A DNA stretch of 64,000 nt from Zopfochytrium polystomum. Its lineage: Eukaryota; Chytridiomycota; Chytridiomycetes; Chytridiales; Chytridiaceae. The notes beneath the pieces were generated by a model that made no database searches, was not told the DNA's origin, and saw nothing but the letters and a program-made list of their open reading frames with translations. A program made the translations under genes and the position numbers. Positions within the stretch are counted from its first letter, which is position 1. Each line of letters begins with the position of its first letter. Below, one piece after another: positions 9,437 through 19,000 of this stretch. The DNA is taken from assembly GCA_025765615.1 (NCBI GenBank), contig JAIVFJ010000107.1, positions 124,001 to 188,000 of the forward strand, in the 5' to 3' direction.

Positions 9437-9571
9437 AGGGTGGGATTTCATCACAAAGCTATCTACAAGCCGTCGGCCACACTTGTACGCTCGAACAGGG
9501 CCCTGCTGCTCTTACAAGAAAAGGGCTCTGACTCTAAACAAGACCAACCTGTCTGTGAGCACTGGCTCACC
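9437..9571 (+). repeat. Copia-1 fragment: LTR tail plus leader
   Basis: GGTGGGATTTCATCACA followed by the copia-1 leader (AAGCTATCTACAAGCCGTCGG ...). It matches 15783-15920 closely and is cut at 9571 by the start of a copia-2 LTR. Confidence 0.85.
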
Positions 9572-9800
9572 TGTTAGTTTTGGGTCTTTTGGTGTCAGCA
9601 GTGTGCAGGAGCTTTGACCTGATACTGCTCTGCAAGGATGACTTGCAGCAGTTTGCAAGTGATGGTCCTTGTAACAGTTTTGTATAAAGACAAACACAAG
9701 ACGGACAGAAGCCAAGATCAACCTCCCACCACCACCACCTTCAGTAGTGTACACCATAGCAGCCCAATCCATCAATCAGCCAACATAGCAAATTCTTTCA
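9572..9800 (+). repeat. Copia-2 LTR (LTR-B)
   Basis: 229 bp, TGTTAGTTTTGGGTC ... AATTCTTTCA, the same length and ends as the copies at 24051-24279 and 59577-59805. A TATAAAG lies at about 9683. It is followed directly by element-internal sequence, so it is a 5' LTR rather than a solo LTR. Confidence 0.88.
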
Positions 9801-10142
9801 TACAAAACTGTTACCCATCCCAATCACATTCCCCTTGGTTCCAGCCAGATCCAATCAGTAGTAGAAGGGGTTGTATGCTTTTCAGATCTGCCAACTTCGC
9901 GGACTGATCACAGGCGCTAAAGAGATTGCACAGCAATTTTGTTACTACTACTGGAAAGCTCTTGATCTCTTCTTCCCAATGAACTCACCTGATCCCAGAT
10001 AGGACGCTCCTACCTTGTGTACACCGCCCCGAAGTTGGCGTTGACTTTTCCAACTTCAAACTCAATTTGCTGGCCTTCCAGACCTCCCACAGGCAATCCC
10101 AAGCTATCATTGGAAAGGCCTGCTTCTGGACTACACGACTGT
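9801..10142 (+). pseudogene. Copia-2 leader/gag remnant after LTR-B
   Basis: Begins TACAAAACTGTTAC, the PBS position. It then matches the leader found in the array units (24760-25110), including the TTTTCAGATCTGCCAAC and GCCTGCTTCTGGACTACACG blocks. Homology stops near 10142, so the element is 3' truncated. The region to 10560 is not recognised. Confidence 0.75.
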
Positions 10143-10573
10143 CACCGGTGGGATCCTGTTGAAATCCGGCAGTTGAAGGCGATTGTTTGATTGGGGTTGC
10201 GAGAGTGTGGTTGCAGGCAGGAGGGCGTGACAAGTCAGGTCTGTGATCAACTTCTCTTTTTCTCTTCTCTCTGTTGATTGTCACACGCGGGGGCATATTT
10301 CAACACTCCCTTTGCACACACGCCCTTCCTAGACTTCAAACAAAACCCTCCAGAGGTAAGAAACTGGGGAAGAGTGCTTGAAGCCCCTGCTCGGATGAAA
10401 AACCCAAATCAGTTGGATGATCTGGGAAAACCGTGGCAGGGAAAGGAAGTGAAAATATCTGGGAAAGCTGAGGAGTGAACTTCAAAAGGGTAGGTATAGA
10501 AAATACATGAAGAGCCGAATAAGGCAAAAGGTAAAGAAAAGTTTGTCCAGTGCCCTCCCCCTCCCTGTTGGGC
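10143..10573. other. No gene; possible 3' LTR region of the minus-strand copia
   Basis: No protein recognised. The minus strand carries a purine run (complement of CCCTCCCCCTCCCTGTTGGG, 10554-10573) just after the pol frame, a plausible PPT. A second LTR copy could not be delimited. Confidence 0.4.
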
Positions 10574-11760
10574 CTAACCTGCTGATTTCGCTTGGCGTGC
10601 CAGCTGCGCCTTCCACGCCACAGCGTGGTCCAAGTTCTTCCGTTCCTTCTTCTTGATACTCTTTTGTCGAATATGTTCCTCACGTTGTTTTGATCTTGTC
10701 TCTAGGATTTTCTTGTGATGTTGCAGGTATCGTCTTGGTTTCTCAGTTGAGTCAACCAGTCCAAGTAGAGTCTGGCCCTCATAGACCATGTCATGTCCAT
10801 GTGGCTTGGTCACGTCCATGTGGTTTGGTGAGGAGGTCTGCAAGCTGGTCCATCAAGTAGACATACTCAATTTGCACAAGTCCCTCCTCAACAAGTGACT
10901 GAATGTGGTGGTACCAAAGGCGGATGTGCTTGGAGCGATCTGTGTGAAGGTCTTTAACTGTCATGTGGATCAATGGTGTGTTGTCCTCGTAGGCGATGAT
11001 CGGTAGCTTGAGGGGATGCTGGATTGATAGGTGGAGGTTGTTGATGGCCTCAAGTTCCCGACCAAGCTCACTGAGTGCAATGTACTCTGCTGCTATGGAT
11101 GAGGTTGGGACAGTTGCTGATCTTGTTGATATCCATGCTATGGCTCCCCCCTGCTAATAGCACCAGGTATGCTAACTGTGAGCGAGAGTCGTGGCGGGAG
11201 TTGTACGATGCATCAGCATAGCCAACAACTTGGTTGTTCCTGTCTGAGCTGTAGCGAAGTCCAACTGTGGAGGTGGCCTTGATATACCCCACAACGTCGA
11301 GTAGCTCGTGCCAGTGCTGGATGCACGGGTCTTGAGCAAAAGAACCAAGCAAGCTGACACTGAGTGCCAGGTCTGGTCTTGTTGACGTTGCAGCGTATTT
11401 GAGGCTGCCAATCACATGTAGGTACTCAGTGCTGTCGACGCTCTCCTCACTTGGGTCGGTGGAGTGCCAGTCGTGAGGGGTGAGCTTGGCTGTTACCTTG
11501 AGTGGTGTGTTGTGAGGCATTACAGGTCTGTGCTTAGCGTCAAAGCGTGAGAGGAAGTTCCAGAGGAAGTTAGTCTGATGGAGAATTGTGAAGTTTGAAC
11601 CACGAATGACTTCCATTGAGAGAATATAGCTGAGCTTTCCCAGCTCTCGAAGCTTGAACTCTGTCTTGAGGGCCACAACAGCCTCCTTGATGGCAACAGT
11701 GTGGCCAAAGAGTGGAAGGTCGTCGACGTACGCCAGAATGAAGCAGAGCCCACACTTGGT
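10574..11760 (-). pseudogene. Copia-2 RT C-terminus and RNase H, broken
   Basis: The minus strand encodes LAYVDDLPLFGHT (RT catalytic YVDD) and GKLSYILSMEVIRG. RPDLALSVSLLGSFAQDP and GYADASYNSRHDSRS (RNase H start) follow. After a frame break near 11070 comes DRSKHIRLWYHHIQSLVEEG ... DQLADLLTKPHG (RNase H end). Two frames are needed and upstream RT motifs are missing, so it is inactive. Confidence 0.85.
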
Positions 11761-12354
11761 CTGGCGCCAGAAGAGGCAGCTGTGCTGGACCTGGGCAAAT
11801 TCTCCAGATCGCTAGGCCTACCGCCCCTTGCGTCGCTGGGCAGAAAGGTCTCTGGGGCATCGGCAATGGCTGGTGCTGAGGCTTCCTGTGCGCGATAGTG
11901 TGGGGCGACGTGAGGTGACATTAATGGTTTTGAATTGTTTTGGTTGTGAAGAGGAAATTTGAAAAGGGAATGGTGTAGAAAAGAAAGAATTAGTTTAGTG
12001 AAGTTTGGAGTGACTCACCAGGTCAGGTGGAATTGGGTGTTTCCTCGGTCGGCCTGGCTTCCTCTTAGGGGCTGGGTGGCTCCTGCCCAGCGACTGCTGC
12101 TGGTTTCTTTGTTGTGCTGTGCTTCCGTTTGGGGGGTGGCTCCTGCTCGACATCTGGTGCAGGAGCAGCTGTTGGTGGTGGAGGCCTTGCTGAGATGCTC
12201 ACTGATGGTAGCCTCACTGGTGATGATGGCTTGCATGGGCGACCTTGCTTCTTTGGTCCTGGTGCTGGTGTGCTGCTGTGCTCCCCCTTACCCTGGCACT
12301 GCTGTTTCTGCTGGGTTTTCTGCTGAAGTAGCTGGTGAAGGTGCTGTTCTGCAT

Positions 12355-13299
12355 CTACAATTGATTGAACTGCTCTGATGTCCCCAAATCCCCCCTCACA
12401 GCATGAACTCCCAAGAACTGGGAGAATTCATCTTCAAAAAACTCAATGTCACAATAATGCTGGTAGATGATCCGCTGCTCTTGGAGCTCCCACAGGACAG
12501 CAATGGAGCGTGAGGGACTGCCAAGGTAAACGGCAGAACGGCCCTTGGGATCGAGTTTCTTGCGAAGCTTGGGGCTAACACAGTAGAAACACTTGGAGCC
12601 AAAGGTGCAAAAGTGGCCAACCATTGGTGGGATGTGGTGGTGGCTTTCGAATGGAGAGAGGATGCCACGCTGGATGTTTGGTAGACAGTTCTTGATTTGC
12701 AAAGCTTGACGGTAAGTGTAGCTCCAAAATGTGAGTGAAACGTTAGGTGCGCCAAGTAGAAGTGACTGGGTCATGTCTGTGACAGTTTGGATGTGGCCTT
12801 CTGCGACAGAGTTCATCTGGGCTGTGCTTGAAGGAGACGCCTTGAGCTGAATTCCATGGGAGTTGCAGAAGGACTTGAAGGTCCAATTGAAGCTCTCCTT
12901 ACCACGATCCAATCGGATGACCTGTACTTTGCGTCCCTCCGTTTTCTCAAGAAAGAGAATCAGACGAATTAGAAACGGTAATGCATCGCTCTTGTGAGCA
13001 ATAGGAATGTCCCAAGAGAAACAACTGCTCTCGCAAACGACAGTGATTGCGTAGTTGTAGCCATCAAAGGAAGTAATGGGGATGGAGTTGACATCAACGT
13101 TGAGGGTGCGGGCAAATGGGAGTTGTTCCTCATCACACTCTGGGAATGACTTTTGGCGCATCTTGGCAGCGACGCAAGTTTGGCACTTTGTAGGGTACGA
13201 AGAATCGATGGGCGGTAGGTCTGCTGCCGTCCAGTGGTGGAGCATGGTAGTCTTGAATTCTTGGTGACGAGGAAGTGGAGCCCAAGACGTTTGGTGCAA
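12355..13299 (-). pseudogene. Copia-2 integrase
   Basis: About 300 open codons. The zinc-binding end is KCQTCVAAKM, the catalytic core has Asp in TLNVDVNSIPI, Asp in RLDRGKES and Glu in NSVAEGHIQT, and the C-terminal domain reads KLDPKGRSAVYLG. The three catalytic residues are present, but the frame is separated from protease and RT. The region 12015-12354 encodes a Ser/Thr/Pro-rich linker. Confidence 0.85.
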
Positions 13300-13362
13300 C
13301 GACCAACAGGAGTTCTATCGCTTCTGTTGAATATGGTGCCAGGTTTATCCACATCCATAGAG

Positions 13363-13734
13363 TCAAAGAACTTGCCCGTCTCTCTCAATGTCATTGGTGG
13401 CGATGAGACTGTATAGTGCAGTTGGTGCATAGAATGCTTTCTTGATGACAATTTTGACACTGTTTGGTAGAGGAATCCTCGCTGAGCCAGATCCCTTCAT
13501 CTTGAGTGGTGAGGACTCCTCATCTATGGTGCCGACAGTAAAGTCTTTCTCTTCGTATGAGGTGAACTGGTCTTTGAGAATGGTCCTTGGGCAGCCAGTG
13601 TCAACAATGATTGGGGACTCTCTAAAGACAGCTGAGTGCAAAGAGAGGAGGGCAACAGATTTTGGGACATGAGGTGCAGAGCGGAAGATAGAGTTTCTCT
13701 TTTGGTACAGCTGAGGTGGAGGCCTCGGGCTCAC
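13363..13734 (-). pseudogene. Copia-2 protease and start of GAG-pre-integrase
   Basis: Retropepsin active-site block PIIVDTGCPRTILKD, then KIVIKKAFYAPTALYSLIA, the usual copia protease C-terminal strand. The reading frame then shifts into the pre-integrase (12969-13460). 13740-14460 should hold leader and gag but no intact gag is seen. Confidence 0.8.
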
Positions 13735-14461
13735 TGAAACTTTGACTCCCCTGAATCACTGCAGTCAGACTCAGTCTCATATAAGCTGAGACTCTGAGGC
13801 GTCCAGGGCTGCAACAAGGTGACACTGCTCAATAGCGCGAAATGTAGCTACACAGCAAAATTGAATATCCTACGACGTAGAGGATCAATTTGGAGGATCA
13901 CTGAGTTGCCACAAGTAGATTCAAAGATGTAGAATGCAGGAAAATTGGTTTGAAGTGAGTTGGTGGAGTTTTGGCTGAGTTGTGTTGGTGGGAAGCTCCA
14001 AGTAACGAATTTTTGACGAATTTGGTGCTATGGGACAGTAAAAATGCGGACAGCTGTTATTCTGCGAGGAACCAGTCGAGGATCACGACGTTTGGTGGAT
14101 AGATAGAGTGGAAGAAGCTCTTTCCTGTGGTGGTAAGCGATTCCAAACGCAATTGAAGGAAGTTGGTAGACTTGGAAGCCGGGTTTCAGTCGATTTTTTG
14201 CATTTTCCAGGGTGCCTGATGCTGTGAATGATTGATTCTCTTGTCAAACGACGCTTCTGCTACGAAAAACGACCGTCAAAACGTCTTCTCCACTGCCAAA
14301 AGTGGTGTGGGCGGCGGTGGAGGTGTGAGGGACAAAAATTGAAGGTGATGGTTCTGCAGGTAGTGATGCTGGTGATGTGTGGTGGTGAGTGGCACTGTTT
14401 GTTTACTCGTTTTACTTGCTCTTCACACGTGTTGTTGTACTCTAGGTGATTGGGATGGGTC

Positions 14462-14660
14462 ACAATTTTGTATGAATGAATCGGCAGCTGCTGTTTGTGG
14501 ATGGTGGTGAACTTTGTGATGGTGAAGCTGTGGTGAAGCTGAGATGGGAGACTGTTGTAAAATGTATGCTGTTTAGCTTTATACAAAGTTGTGACAAACA
14601 CCAGGTGACAAAAAAAATGCATCAAATCCTCATCACAGTTCTTGCTCCCACGCACCACAG
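14462..14660 (-). repeat. Copia-2 variant 5' LTR (LTR-C type) with adjacent primer site
   Basis: Reverse-strand LTR (14476-14660) homologous to the solo LTR at 60465-60699. Its first ~50 bp are missing where copia-1 LTR1 starts. Directly downstream on the minus strand is TACAAAATTGTGAC (14462-14475), the PBS position. Confidence 0.75.
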
Positions 14661-14972
14661 TGTATTGAGATTCGACCCACGGGGGTACACTACGCCCGTT
14701 ACTGATGATCCCTTTGAGAACTCCATCCAATCACATTGGATGGGGTGTTTGAAGGGCTCAGTAGATTCCATACTTGAATGGGGCGCTCGGAAGGGCTAAT
14801 CTGTTCTCAATAAAAAGAGATAGGCAAAGAAGGCTGTTGTTCTAGCTTTGTTCATCCTACCAGTAGGAACAATGCAATTAGAACATGCACAAAAACGCTC
14901 AAACTACGCACTCTGCACATGTAACACAGCACAGCAAGCATGCAGAAGCAGTGTACCACTGCCCAATGCTCC

Positions 14973-15080
14973 GGAATTCCGCTCTCTGCACCGGAATTCC
15001 GCACTCTGCATCGGAATTCCGCTTCCTGATCTGGAATTCCTCTCTCTGCACCAGAATTCCGCTTCCTGATCTGGAATTCC
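14973..15080. repeat. 20-bp tandem repeat of GGAATTCC palindromes in LTR1
   Basis: GGAATTCC at 14973, 14993, 15013, 15033, 15053 (as AGAATTCC) and 15073, exactly 20 bp apart, with alternating spacers CTCTCTGCACC and CTTCCTGATCT. The repeat recurs in all five LTRs with slight spacing changes (21 bp once in LTR2). Confidence 0.95.
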
Positions 15081-15542
15081 AGCTTTCCTGCTGTGCTGTG
15101 CATTCTGAGCAATGCAAGAGGCATTAAGGAATCAGGGATTGCACCAATCACTGCATTTCTAAAAGTGAGATAAAAACTGAGCTCACCAGAGATTGCACCA
15201 ATCATTGGGTTTCTAAAAACAAGGAAAAAAGCGGCTTGTTTCCCAAACAAGCTTCCTGATTTGGAAACAACCAAACCAATTTACAAGCAACTGTTTCTCA
15301 AACAAGCTGTAAATTGGTTCCTGGCTGGTACTCAGCCCTGGGTGGTGCTCAGCCCAGGCTGGTACTCAGCCCTGGCTGGTATTCAGCCCTGAGTGATGCC
15401 CAGCACTGGGTGGTACTCAGCCCTGAATGGGTACTTAGCCCAGGCTGGGGATTGGTGCTCAGCCTGTTTTATCTCATTTCTGTGGCCTGCTCTGTGCAGC
15501 CCACTGCTCCCTCTGTTTTCTGATGGCTCCAACCTGCAGGAG

Positions 15543-15550
15543 TATAAAAG
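15543..15550 (+). promoter_or_regulatory. Copia-1 LTR TATA box
   Basis: TATAAAAG in GGAGTATAAAAGCAGC, conserved in LTR2 (22324), LTR3, LTR4 and LTR5. It sits about 250 bp before the LTR end, leaving R-U5 for the rest. Confidence 0.7.
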
Positions 15551-15799
15551 CAGCAACCTCTCACAGAGATCAAACAAGGAATCCAACCCCCTCCTTGCTG
15601 CTTTGACAGAATCCAGTGCAAAACAAGCCAATCTCTCTTCCTCCATTTGCTCTCTCTTCCAGCTCTGCCCACTCACTCCTCTCTCCTCTTCCCATCCTCT
15701 CACTCCTTTCCCTTTTCCATCATCACTGCTCTCACTCTCTCTCTCTCTTCATCCCTACACACACCAAGTCCCTCCAGTCCTGTGTGGGATTTCATCACA

Positions 15800-16010
15800 A
15801 AGCTACCTACAAGCCGTCGGCCACACTTGTACGCTCGAACAGGGCCCTGCTGCTCTTACAAGAAAAGGGTTTCTGACTCTAAACAAGACCAACCTGTCTG
15901 TGAGCACCGGCTCACCAGCTACTTTAAGGCAACAAAGGGCTCTTGGCTCTCTACAAGAAAAGGGCTACCACTCTAAACAAGTCCACTGGTCCACCAAGCC
16001 GCTACCTAGC
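15800..16010 (+). other. Copia-1 leader
   Basis: Untranslated leader between LTR1 and the polyprotein ATG. A ~35-bp block (ACAAGAAAAGGG ... ACTCTAAACAAG) occurs twice (about 15855-15890 and 15948-15982). No tRNA-complementary PBS was recognised. The first bases (AAGCTA, plus the LTR end ACA) complement TAGCTTTGT at 14843-14851 in the LTR. Confidence 0.6.
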
Positions 16011-19000
16011 ATGTCTTCTTCGACCCCCAAGGCTGTCCGCTTCTCTTCTTACGGCTACCAGGCTTGGGAACTGCATGTGGAAGAAGTCATCAAGCCGGTC
16101 ATGGCATACAATCTTGTTGCCAGCTTCCTCAAGCCTGATTACTTCGGTACGTTCAACGAGCACTGCACCAAGGTTGGCATCGGCGCTGCTCCTCCCAGTA
16201 TTGGTTCTCCCCCTGAATCCTCTGCAACGGCGGAGGCCAAGGCTGCGTACAGTGAGATGTACCGTCTGCACCACGCTGCCCTTGACAAGTACCACACTGG
16301 TATACGCCAAGAACACAAGACCTACAGGGAGCTTGAGGCCCAACACGACAAGGTGGTTGCTACCCTCGACTCCTGCTCGCGCATTGAGGATGTGCGCTCC
16401 ATGAATGCGGCAAACATCACCAACTGCGCTGACCGGTACAAGTGGCTCAATGACAAGTACGCCCTGCAGAACAAGTGGCTTGCGACTTACAGTTGTTTGG
16501 CAAAACCCAGAGACTCTGGTCCAGCAGTCCAGGAGTGGTACACCACTCTGACCACACTGGTCACGGATTGGCCAAAGCATTTCAAATGTACTGCCACCAC
16601 TTGCAGGGGTGTGACAAACATCCTGCGTTCTGCCATCATCCACAAAGCAAGGGAAACGCTGCCTGGACATGAAATCTTCTCTGGCGTTCGTCAAAATCTT
16701 CTCAAGGGGCTGTCAGGCTACGCCAACACCAGCGATCTCATCGAGTTGACAAACTGCCACACGCTGTACCAGCAAAGCAAAGAGAAGAACAGCAGACACT
16801 CTGCTCACCACGGCACTTCTGAGATGGAAACAGCTGCTTCAGCAAAGACCTCAGTGGCAACCAAGAAGCGCAAGATCGGTGAGGCACTCAACGGCAAGCC
16901 TACTTGTGACCTTCATGGAATCTGGGTCTCGCACTCTCGCGAGGAATGCCTCAAGTTCCCTCACGGGAAGTCAGAGCCAGCTCGCCCTGCAAAGAAGGCC
17001 AAGGGCAAGCAGCCTGCACACGCCAAAGAAGCCAAGGCCACGCCAGCTGATTCCAAGAAAGCTACTGAGATTGCCAAGATTGCACGTGAGGTGGCCGCTA
17101 AAGAACACCACCAAGCCTCTTGCGCAGCCTCTCAGGACTCCCCTCCCCACAAATGCTACAGGATGGATACTCCACCACCACCTCCTGAAGCAGAAGACGT
17201 CGAAATGTTGGAGTTCAGTACTGAGGGTGCTGCGCGCCTTGCAGACACTTCAGCTCTGGACGACTTCCTTTTAGTAGAAAGGGCACTTGCAGCACGGGAG
17301 TTTGAAATTGGAACATGCCAGGCCGTTGAGGTGGAGGAGGAATTTGAAGTGGAACTCACAGTTACACTTCTTGACGGCAGAATGGATCCAGACTGGATCA
17401 CTGACAACATTGTCTCAAACGTCGGCTACAAAGTGATGGACGAATCTGGGCGTTTCCTCTACCGCAACGTCACCTACCGCCGCATCTACGAGACTGCGCT
17501 GATGGCAAGACTTGCTGGCGGCAACCCACACCAGGTCATCCTTGACTCTGGGGCTTCCAGGACAATGTCGCCTTGTGAAGAGCACTTCACAAACTTGCGG
17601 CCCACCTCCCAGCAGATCAAAACAGCTGACGGCTTTACAACTGCCACTGGAGTGGGCGACTTCACCCTGTTCGTTAACGGAAGAGCTCTCATCATGAGGA
17701 ACTTGCTCTATGTGCCAGAGTTCTCAGACACTCTACTCTCGGTTCAGCAAATCGTGCGGCAGACAGGTCACAACGTGACTTTCACAGCAGACACAGCCCT
17801 ATTGCATCCTCGGGTACATGGTTCAGACTTTACCATTGCTCACAGGGACACAGGGAATGTCTATGTTGTGGACCCTTCTCTTCTGACGGGACATACTGGT
17901 CTCGACAGGGCAGAACTTGGAAGGGACGCGCCGACTCCTTCGGGGGACGCCCCAGGTGAGTCGCAACAGCAAACTGCTCCTTTGCAAACTGCAACCCCAA
18001 CTTTAAGTCAAACTGACCCAGACCCTTTACCAAACCCTCAGAACATTGAAGCAGTCCGAGCTCTTCACAAGAAATTTGGTCACCTGTCTTTATCTTCTTT
18101 GAAGCGTACTTGGTCAAATCTGAATAAAGTTGGTCATTCATTTTTCCTCATTCATGACATTCCCTGCATGACATGTGATGTTGGGAAATTGAAAGCTTCG
18201 CCTATCCACTCCACTTCCAGACCAAACACCACACTGCTTGGTCGTTTACACACTGATGCTGTCCCACTGCCCGCACGTGGACACCATGGTGAAAAACATT
18301 GGCAACTGGTTGTGGAAGAGTCAACCCGTTGGCTTGACATTGAGTTCCTCAACTCTTTGTCCGACGCGCCCACAAGATTCCGGTCTACGATCGAAAGGTT
18401 TGAACAACAACATGGCAAACATATCACATCTGTGCGCTGTGACAGGGGGGAAATCTTCAAAGATGGAGAATTCAAAACTTGGGCCAATACTCGGCATCCT
18501 CCTATTGTTTTAGAACCTAGTCCTGCATTCACCAAGGAATTCAATGGGCTGGTAGAACGTCAGGTCAACACTCTCAAAGACATGGCACACTGCATGCTCT
18601 TAGAGTCACGGTTGCCCCACTCTTTCTTTGTGTATGCAGTCCGCTACGCAGCATACATCAAGAACAGGGTTTACCACTCTTACACTAAGAAAACACCTTA
18701 CGAAGCTTGGTACGGTGAAAAGCCAAATGTTGATCACATCCGCACCTTTGGCTGTTTGGTTATCCACCGTATCCCGAAGGAAAAGCGAACGCTTAAACAT
18801 CCTGACAAAGGGGCGCCAGGCATATTCTTAGGGTATAAAGGAAACACTCTTCCAGTAGTCTACGACTTAAAAACCCAGAGAATATCGGAACACTTCCATT
18901 TCTCCTTTCATGAAAATGTTTTTCCTGGCATTGTGCGGAACTGGAGACAGTTCCTTCATGACTCCCGCTTGAAGGAATGGGGACCAGTCCAACCCACAGC

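Larger units (their letters stand above)
10574..14660 (-). mobile_element. Copia-2 element, degenerate, minus strand
   Basis: Order on the minus strand: 5' LTR (14476-14660, truncated by copia-1 insertion), PBS (14462-14475), leader, protease (13363-13734), integrase (12355-13299), linker, RT tail and RNase H (10574-11760). Frames are broken at several places. The RT fingers/palm before YVDD are deleted: sequence jumps from integrase-linker material (about 11880) to KCGLCFILAYVDD. Confidence 0.85.
14661..15799 (+). repeat. Copia-1 LTR1 (5' LTR of the autonomous element)
   Basis: 1139 bp, TGTATTGAGATTCG ... GGGATTTCATCACA; the end is fixed by comparison with four further copies. It contains six GGAATTCC-type palindromes at an exact 20-bp period (14973-15080), a 12-bp inverted repeat (15274-15285/15308-15319), about eight copies of a 17-bp TGGTACTCAGCCC motif (15323-15470) and a TATA box at 15543. 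Confidence 0.93.

Noticed and set aside
14973..15080. Regularly spaced repeats resembling a small CRISPR array
   Set aside because: The repeat core is only 8-10 bp, spacers alternate between two sequences, and the block lies in a eukaryotic retrotransposon LTR.
15393..16010. Extending the copia-1 polyprotein start into LTR1
   Set aside because: The frame is open, but the sequence is LTR and leader with low-complexity translation; the Gag-like sequence begins at 16011.
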